The position numbers and the translations under genes were made by a program. Below are positions 7,119-10,748 of a stretch of 10,748 nucleotides of DNA, one piece after another. The stretch is from Candidatus Agathobaculum merdigallinarum. Its GTDB lineage: Bacteria; Bacillota; Clostridia; Oscillospirales; Butyricicoccaceae. The notes beneath the pieces are model-generated. The model searched no databases. It was given only the letters and a program-made list of their open reading frames with translations, and was not told the origin of the DNA. The stretch covers positions 1 through 10,748 of the forward strand of contig DXDO01000091.1 in the NCBI GenBank assembly GCA_019115425.1, written 5' to 3'. The number at the start of each line of letters is the position of its first letter. The stretch's first letter is position 1.

Positions 7119-8081
7119 ATGGACTGGAAGGAAGTCACGATCTATACGACGACTGCCGGCATCGGGCCGGTGGAAGCACTCCTTGAGGATAACGGTGTAG
7201 AGGGCTATGTGCTGGAGGACGCGGCGGACTTTGAGGAATTTTTGAAGGATACCGAGATATACTGGGACTATGTGGATGAGGATCTGGTGCGGGAAAAACG
7301 CGCGCAGGAGACTTGCTTGAAAATATATCTGCCCGACAGCGAGGAGGGCGCCGGACAGTACGCGGCGATCTGGCGGGCGCTGGAAAACCTCAAGGCGCGC
7401 GACACCGGCCACGAATGGGGCCGTCTGTGCACGGAGACCGCGCTGACCCGGCAGGAGGATTGGGAATGGGGCTGGAAGCAGTATTTCAAGCCGTTTCCGG
7501 TAGGCAAAACCTTTCTGATCAAGCCCTCATGGGAGACCGTGGATGACGCACAGGGACGTCAGATTTTGGAGATCGATCCCGCGTCGAGCTTCGGCACGGG
7601 CAGCCATGACACCACCCAGCTGTGCATGACGGCGCTGGAGGACTGCGTGGGACAGGGCGACAAGCTGCTCGATATGGGCACCGGCTCGGGCATTCTCGCG
7701 ATCGCGGCGGCGATGCTGGGCGCCGATGTGCAGGCGGTGGTCGATATCGACGAGAACTGCCTGAAAACCGCGCAGGAGAACGCGGAGAAAAACCATGTTT
7801 CGATCGGCCGCGGGCTGTGCGGAGACGCACTGCGCGACGAGAAACTCGCGTCGGACATCGGCGCGGGATATGATATCATCGTCGCCAATATCGTCGCGGA
7901 TGTCATCATCGGCATGGCGCCGATGTTTGCGGACAAGCTGGTTTCCGGCGGTACGCTGATTTGTTCGGGCATTTTGAACGAGCGCGCGGACGAGGTGCGC
8001 TCCGCCCTGGAGCAAAGCGGTTTTGTGGTTTTATCCCATGCAAACAGCGACGATTGGAGCGCTTTTACAGCAAAAAAATGA
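7119..8081 (+). CDS. prmA: ribosomal protein L11 methyltransferase
   Basis: Class I SAM-dependent methyltransferase that methylates ribosomal protein L11. 320 residues, normal length. An N-terminal substrate-recognition domain (about 1-125, beginning MDWKEVTIYTTTAG) precedes the catalytic domain. Signatures: IDPASSFGTGSHDTT at 152-166, SAM motif I LLDMGTGSGILAIAAA at 183-198, the acidic VVDID at 207-211 that binds the ribose, and ANIVADVI at 256-263, the NxxA-type catalytic-loop motif of the family. Start ATG 7119 is preferred because GGAGGG at 7107-7112 lies 6 nt before it; the open frame upstream to 7059 runs through the hairpin region. It is followed by rsmE, the usual partner of prmA in Bacillota, after a 66-nt gap that carries its own promoter. 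Confidence 0.94.
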   Translation: MDWKEVTIYTTTAGIGPVEALLEDNGVEGYVLEDAADFEEFLKDTEIYWDYVDEDLVREKRAQETCLKIYLPDSEEGAGQYAAIWRALENLKARDTGHEWGRLCTETALTRQEDWEWGWKQYFKPFPVGKTFLIKPSWETVDDAQGRQILEIDPASSFGTGSHDTTQLCMTALEDCVGQGDKLLDMGTGSGILAIAAAMLGADVQAVVDIDENCLKTAQENAEKNHVSIGRGLCGDALRDEKLASDIGAGYDIIVANIVADVIIGMAPMFADKLVSGGTLICSGILNERADEVRSALEQSGFVVLSHANSDDWSAFTAKK

Positions 8082-8097
8082 TTCATAGAATGTTCAC

Positions 8098-8126
8098 TTG
8101 CAAAACGGCGTTTTTTTTGTTAGAAT
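8098..8126 (+). promoter_or_regulatory. sigma-A-type promoter with extended -10 for rsmE
   Basis: TTGCAA at 8098-8103 and TAGAAT at 8121-8126 are separated by exactly 17 nt, and TG at 8118-8119 gives an extended -10 element. The spacer holds an 8-T run preceded by the weak inverted repeat AAAAC/GTTTT, which might also end prmA transcripts. The predicted transcript start, near 8132-8134, falls within the AGGAAAGG purine block, leaving a leader of only about 15 nt before the rsmE ATG. Confidence 0.7.
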
Positions 8127-8147
8127 AGGAAAGGTTCATTTTATCGT

Positions 8148-8873
8148 ATGCCAAGATTTTTTGTGGATGAGCTGCCGGAAAACGGCGTATTGGTTTTGCG
8201 GGGCGAAAACGCGCATCATGCGGGGCGTGTGCTGCGGCTGCGCGCAGGCGAGTCCGTCACACTGTGCGACGGCAAAGGCACGGATTACGACTGCATGATC
8301 GAGACAGTGGAAAAGGACGCGGTCATCTGCCGCGTGCAGGACTGTCATCCGGCGCAGACCGAGCCCAAACAGCGCATCACACTGTTCATGGCGCTGCCCA
8401 AGGGCGACAAGATGGAGTTTATTGTGCAGAAGGCGGTCGAATTGGGTGTAAGCCAAATCGTACCCTATCTGTCCCAAAACTGCGTTTCCCGCCCGGATAA
8501 GACGGATAAAAAGGTGGAGCGCTGGCGGAAAATCGCCGTCGAAGCCGCAAAGCAGTGCGGCAGAGGCGTGATGCCCGCGGTGCATGATGTGGTCCCGATG
8601 GCAGAGGCCGTCCGGCAGGCTGCGCAGAGCGAAACCGCGCTGTTCTTCTATGAAAATGAAAAACAGACCGGCCTGCGGGATGCGCTGTCGAGCGGATTGG
8701 GGAAAACGGTTTCTCTGATGATCGGGCCGGAGGGGGGCTTTGCTCCCGAGGAGGCTGCGTCCGCGCGGGAAGCGGGGCTTATCAGCGTATCGCTTGGCGC
8801 GCGCATCCTGCGGTGTGAAACCGCGCCGGTTGCGGCGCTGGCCGCCGTTTTATATGCGGGCGGCAATATGTAA
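8148..8873 (+). CDS. rsmE: 16S rRNA (uracil-1498-N3)-methyltransferase
   Basis: SPOUT-class methyltransferase that methylates U1498 of 16S rRNA in the decoding region of the small subunit. 241 residues, normal length. The N-terminal PUA-like RNA-binding part begins MPRFFVDELP with HHAGRVLRLRAGE at about 23-35; the middle has LFMALPKGDKMEFIVQKAVELGV-type sequence (residues 79-101), typical of RsmE; the SAM-binding trefoil knot shows IGPEGGF at 192-198 and LGARILRCETAP at 216-227. All key motifs are intact. ATG 8148 is the only sensible start; the purine block AGGAAAGG at 8127-8134 is 13 nt away, a rather long spacing. It has its own promoter but could also be read through from prmA. Confidence 0.95.
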   Translation: MPRFFVDELPENGVLVLRGENAHHAGRVLRLRAGESVTLCDGKGTDYDCMIETVEKDAVICRVQDCHPAQTEPKQRITLFMALPKGDKMEFIVQKAVELGVSQIVPYLSQNCVSRPDKTDKKVERWRKIAVEAAKQCGRGVMPAVHDVVPMAEAVRQAAQSETALFFYENEKQTGLRDALSSGLGKTVSLMIGPEGGFAPEEAASAREAGLISVSLGARILRCETAPVAALAAVLYAGGNM

Positions 8874-8882
8874 GTATAATAA

Positions 8883-8889
8883 GAGGGAG
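8883..8889 (+). promoter_or_regulatory. ribosome binding site that fixes a TTG start
   Basis: GAGGGAG stands 8 nt before the TTG at 8898. An in-frame TAG at 8892-8894 lies directly upstream of that TTG, so no longer protein is possible, and the first in-frame ATG would remove most of the first membrane segment. Confidence 0.75.
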
Positions 8890-8897
8890 TGTAGGCA

Positions 8898-9680
8898 TTG
8901 GCCAAAAGCAATGTAGGCAAGAAGCCAATCAGTAACGAAGAATATACAACCAATAAGGTTTTGGCAGTGTTCAGTGTTTGTCTGCTGGGCGTACTGGTAC
9001 TCATGGTATTGCAGCGCCTGCTGGATTACGGAAATACCTGGGCCGCCGGCATGGTGATGGTTCGGGTGCTGCTCGGTATCGGCGTGGTGGGCATCGTCTG
9101 CGGTATTGTGCTGCTGGTGCGCGAGGGGGCCGGCAAGCGTGAGCGGGAACGCCGCATCGTGTGCGGTCGCAATGTGCTGATCGTCGGTATCGCTATGGCG
9201 CTGAGCATGGCGGTGATCGGCTATATGGGTACGCAGCCCATCAAGATGCTGTATGTGATCCTGCCCGTGCTTGCGGTATATTATCTGGTTTATCATTCTT
9301 ATGCGCCGGAGTTTTTCCTGATTGCAGCGGACAGCGGTGTGGCGCTCGGCCTGATGTGGCTGACGCATCGCGCGCTGGCTTCCGGCAGCCATGGCTGGAT
9401 GGCCTATGCATCGCTGGTCGCGGCGGCAGTCCTTGCGGTGCTCCAGCTGGTATGTATCAGCAAACTGCGCGCGCAAAAGGGTAAGTTTACCTTCCGAGGC
9501 AAAACGGTGGATTCTCATTTCAGCAGCAATGCCTATAAAATGCTCATCGTCACCCCAGTGCTGATGACGGTATTGGTGGCGGCGGTTCTGCTGGCTCCGG
9601 CCTATGTGCTGATTGCTATGGGCGTGGCTGCGGCATATTTGTTCATCACGGCGGTATATTATACTGTTAAGCTGATGTAA
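8898..9680 (+). CDS. polytopic membrane protein of unknown function
   Basis: 260 residues from TTG 8898. The first 20 residues are polar and basic (MAKSNVGKKPISNEEY), then about eight hydrophobic segments follow, roughly at 21-38, 52-74, 92-110, 115-133, 138-157, 167-188, 214-233 and 235-256. A strongly basic loop (KRERERR at 80-86) and a second basic loop (KLRAQKGKFTFRGK, 189-202) probably face the cytoplasm. No transporter, protease or enzyme motif is recognised, so no function is assigned. It starts 24 nt after rsmE and so is likely cotranscribed with it, and a hairpin terminator follows. The next gene encodes a membrane-anchored transglutaminase-like protein, but the terminator between them weakens any case for joint action. 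Confidence 0.8.
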   Translation: MAKSNVGKKPISNEEYTTNKVLAVFSVCLLGVLVLMVLQRLLDYGNTWAAGMVMVRVLLGIGVVGIVCGIVLLVREGAGKRERERRIVCGRNVLIVGIAMALSMAVIGYMGTQPIKMLYVILPVLAVYYLVYHSYAPEFFLIAADSGVALGLMWLTHRALASGSHGWMAYASLVAAAVLAVLQLVCISKLRAQKGKFTFRGKTVDSHFSSNAYKMLIVTPVLMTVLVAAVLLAPAYVLIAMGVAAAYLFITAVYYTVKLM

Positions 9681-9700
9681 CCCGAAAGCGTTTTTCACTG

Positions 9701-9724
9701 GCGGACGGCTTGGCCGTCCGCTTT
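9701..9724 (+). terminator. intrinsic terminator-like hairpin
   Basis: A perfect 9-bp stem GCGGACGGC (9701-9709) / GCCGTCCGC (9713-9721) with a TTG loop is followed by TTTGT. It lies 20 nt after the stop of the membrane protein gene and before the ribosome binding site of the next gene (GGAGGAGG at 9733-9740). The T-tract is short, so termination is probably partial. Confidence 0.6.
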
Positions 9725-9748
9725 GTCATATCGGAGGAGGGCAGGGAC

Positions 9749-10537
9749 ATGAGGCGGTTTATCGGGATGTTGGCGGCCCTGCTGGTGGTGGGCGGCGCGG
9801 TCCTGCTGTGGTATCCGCGCGCTACCGCGCCGCATGTGCAGAGCGCATATGAGGCGGCGGCGATGCTGGAGCAGGACGTGCTCGAAGGCGGGGATGGAGT
9901 GCTGTTTCGGTCGGAAGAAATCGATCCGGACGAGGTGTACCGCGCGCTGGAGGCGCGGTATCCATATGCGTTTGCGCTGCACGCCATCACCCGGCCGGAT
10001 CAGACGACCGAACTGCGTGTGGAGGTCTCGCGGCAGGCGCGGCAGGAGCAGGCGCGGGAATACGCGGCCGTACTGGCGGCGGATGCCGTGAGCGAGGATA
10101 TGACGGCGGAGCAGAAGCTGCGCGCCCTGCATGACGCGCTCGTGCGCCTGTGTGAATACGATGTCGATACGGCGTCGGATCAGACGCCGGACGGCGCGTC
10201 GGCCCCCTTTGCGGCGGACGGCGCCCTGCTCGATCACAAGGCCGTATGCGCGGGCTATGGCCGCGCATTTGGCATGCTGTGCGAAGCGGCAGGACTGCAG
10301 ACGGTGTATGTCGCATCCGAGGACATGAACCATGGCTGGAATGCCGTGCGGTTGGATGGGCAGACCTATTATATTGACTGTACATTTGACGATCCGGTGC
10401 CCGACCGCGGCAGTTATGTTTCCGACCAGTATTTTATGCTGACCGCGGAGGAGCTTTCCCAGACGCATGTCTGGAACGAAGGATTTTACGAGCGTTTGCT
10501 CGACAGCATGGAAAAAGAAAAATCAAAAAATGAGTAA
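9749..10537 (+). CDS. membrane-anchored transglutaminase-like protein
   Basis: 262 residues. The N-terminus MRRFIGML plus a hydrophobic stretch to about residue 21 (LLVVGGAVLLW) is a signal anchor or uncleaved signal, so the body lies outside the membrane. The C-terminal half carries the transglutaminase-like Cys-His-Asp triad of the cysteine-protease fold: Cys167 in KAVCAGYGRAF, His195 in MNHGWNAV, and Asp210 in YYIDCTFDDP, all with the expected surroundings. In bacteria such domains mostly act as peptidases or amidases, or as inactive binding modules, not as true crosslinking enzymes; the substrate cannot be read from the sequence. The region at about 30-115 is a helical, charged part I do not recognise. 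ATG 9749 is chosen because GGAGGAGG is 8 nt upstream and the anchor then begins properly. It is the last protein gene before the tRNA cluster. Confidence 0.85.
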   Translation: MRRFIGMLAALLVVGGAVLLWYPRATAPHVQSAYEAAAMLEQDVLEGGDGVLFRSEEIDPDEVYRALEARYPYAFALHAITRPDQTTELRVEVSRQARQEQAREYAAVLAADAVSEDMTAEQKLRALHDALVRLCEYDVDTASDQTPDGASAPFAADGALLDHKAVCAGYGRAFGMLCEAAGLQTVYVASEDMNHGWNAVRLDGQTYYIDCTFDDPVPDRGSYVSDQYFMLTAEELSQTHVWNEGFYERLLDSMEKEKSKNE

Positions 10538-10544
10538 AAAATAC

Positions 10545-10573
10545 TTGACACAGCGGTGGATATGGATTATAAT
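10545..10573 (+). promoter_or_regulatory. consensus sigma-A promoter for the tRNA cluster
   Basis: TTGACA at 10545-10550 and TATAAT at 10568-10573 are both perfect consensus hexamers with a 17-nt spacer. It begins 8 nt after the stop codon of the transglutaminase-like gene and points at the tRNA genes. Such a strong promoter fits stable-RNA transcription. The start is likely near G10581. Confidence 0.9.
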
Positions 10574-10580
10574 ATATATC

Positions 10581-10600
10581 GTCGCCAACGAACGGGCGAC
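10581..10600 (+). other. leader hairpin between tRNA promoter and tRNA-Met
   Basis: GTCGCC (10581-10586) and GGCGAC (10595-10600) form a 6-bp stem with an 8-nt loop at the predicted 5' end of the tRNA precursor. It may protect the primary transcript or be trimmed when RNase P makes the tRNA 5' end. The pairing is visible; the role is inferred. Confidence 0.4.
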
Positions 10601-10617
10601 ACAGGAAAACGGAATAC

Positions 10618-10694
10618 GGCGGTATAGCTTAGTTGGCTAGAGCGTTCGGTTCATACCCGAAAGGTCATTGGTTCAAGTCCAATTACCGCTACCA
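10618..10694 (+). tRNA. tRNA-Met (anticodon CAT)
   Basis: A 77-nt cloverleaf with encoded CCA. The acceptor GGCGGTA (10618-10624) pairs with TACCGCT, with a G1-U72 wobble as in Bacillus elongator tRNA-Met. The D arm is GCTT/GAGC, the anticodon arm TTCGG/CCGAA with loop TTCATAC (CAT at 10652-10654), and the T arm ATTGG/CCAAT with loop TTCAAGT. The sequence matches elongator tRNA-Met more than initiator (no run of three G-C pairs in the anticodon stem). A tRNA-Ile whose CAT anticodon is modified to lysidine cannot be fully excluded by eye. Confidence 0.92.
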
Positions 10695-10703
10695 TTTTCC
10701 CTT

Positions 10704-10748
10704 GGCCCGTTGGTCAAGCGGTTAAGACACCGCCCTTTCACGGCGGTA
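10704..10748 (+). tRNA. tRNA-Glu (anticodon TTC), 5' part
   Basis: The sequence starts GGCCCGTTGGTCAAGCGGTT, the usual 5' half of tRNA-Glu. The anticodon stem CCGCC/GGCGG encloses the loop CTTTCAC, giving anticodon TTC at 10737-10739. The gene is cut by the window edge before the T arm. It lies 9 nt after tRNA-Met and is surely in the same precursor. Confidence 0.9.

Noticed and set aside
6917..7186. Open frame of 89 codons on the plus strand through the hairpin region
   Set aside because: It starts at TTG without a ribosome binding site, runs into prmA in another frame, and its product is low-complexity and explained by the inverted repeats.
8850..9698. Long minus-strand open frame opposite the membrane protein (282 codons)
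   Set aside because: The His/Gln-rich product is the usual antisense image of a hydrophobic gene. There is no ribosome binding site or motif, and a terminator hairpin lies at its start.
9695..10468. Long minus-strand open frame opposite the transglutaminase-like gene (257 codons)
   Set aside because: It is an antisense shadow: the plus strand has a ribosome binding site, a membrane anchor and an intact triad, while the minus-strand product is Arg/His-rich without motifs.
1..10748. CRISPR array, insertion sequence, integrase, attachment site or defence island
   Set aside because: No spaced direct repeats, transposase motifs, terminal inverted repeats or defence-type domains were seen. The 3' end of the tRNA-Glu, a possible integration site, is outside the window.

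Overview
The window reads as an ordinary chromosomal segment of a GC-rich Gram-positive bacterium of the Bacillota, most likely a gut Clostridia of the Oscillospiraceae/Butyricicoccaceae type. That placement is inferred from a DUF1934 (YwiB-type) gene next to argS as in Bacillus, strong purine-rich ribosome binding sites, two TTG starts, sigma-A-type promoters, and tRNA genes with encoded CCA. No 16S rRNA is present, so the genus is not fixed. All supported genes lie on the plus strand. I see no insertion sequence, phage gene, CRISPR array, toxin-antitoxin pair or defence gene.

Layout. Positions 25-4122 hold a compact run: D-alanine--D-alanine ligase (ddl), glutamate racemase (murI, overlapping ddl by 8 nt), a DUF1934 beta-barrel protein and arginyl-tRNA synthetase (argS). 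Positions 4123-4356 are non-coding with five successive hairpins. Positions 4357-6915 hold a secreted S41 carboxy-terminal processing peptidase with a peptidoglycan-binding-like C-terminal domain, then an unrecognised 346-residue protein that starts at TTG and faintly resembles homocysteine S-methyltransferase/pterin-binding barrels but lacks the zinc-site cysteines. Positions 6916-7118 are non-coding and again rich in hairpins. Positions 7119-8873 hold two translation-apparatus methyltransferases, prmA (ribosomal protein L11) and rsmE (16S rRNA U1498), with a good internal promoter before rsmE. Positions 8898-10537 hold a TTG-started polytopic membrane protein of unknown function and, after a terminator hairpin, a membrane-anchored transglutaminase-like protein. 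A near-perfect promoter at 10545-10573 then drives a tRNA cluster: tRNA-Met(CAT) complete, tRNA-Glu(TTC) cut by the window edge.

How the genes fit together. Ddl and MurI supply the D-amino-acid parts of the peptidoglycan stem peptide (D-Ala-D-Ala and D-Glu). The S41 peptidase and the transglutaminase-like protein act outside the membrane, possibly at the wall. ArgS, PrmA, RsmE and the tRNAs belong to translation.

The least explained items are the two multi-hairpin intergenic regions, which share a layout and a short motif grammar although their arm sequences differ, and the orphan protein at 5875-6915. I did not find a convincing new multi-gene system.
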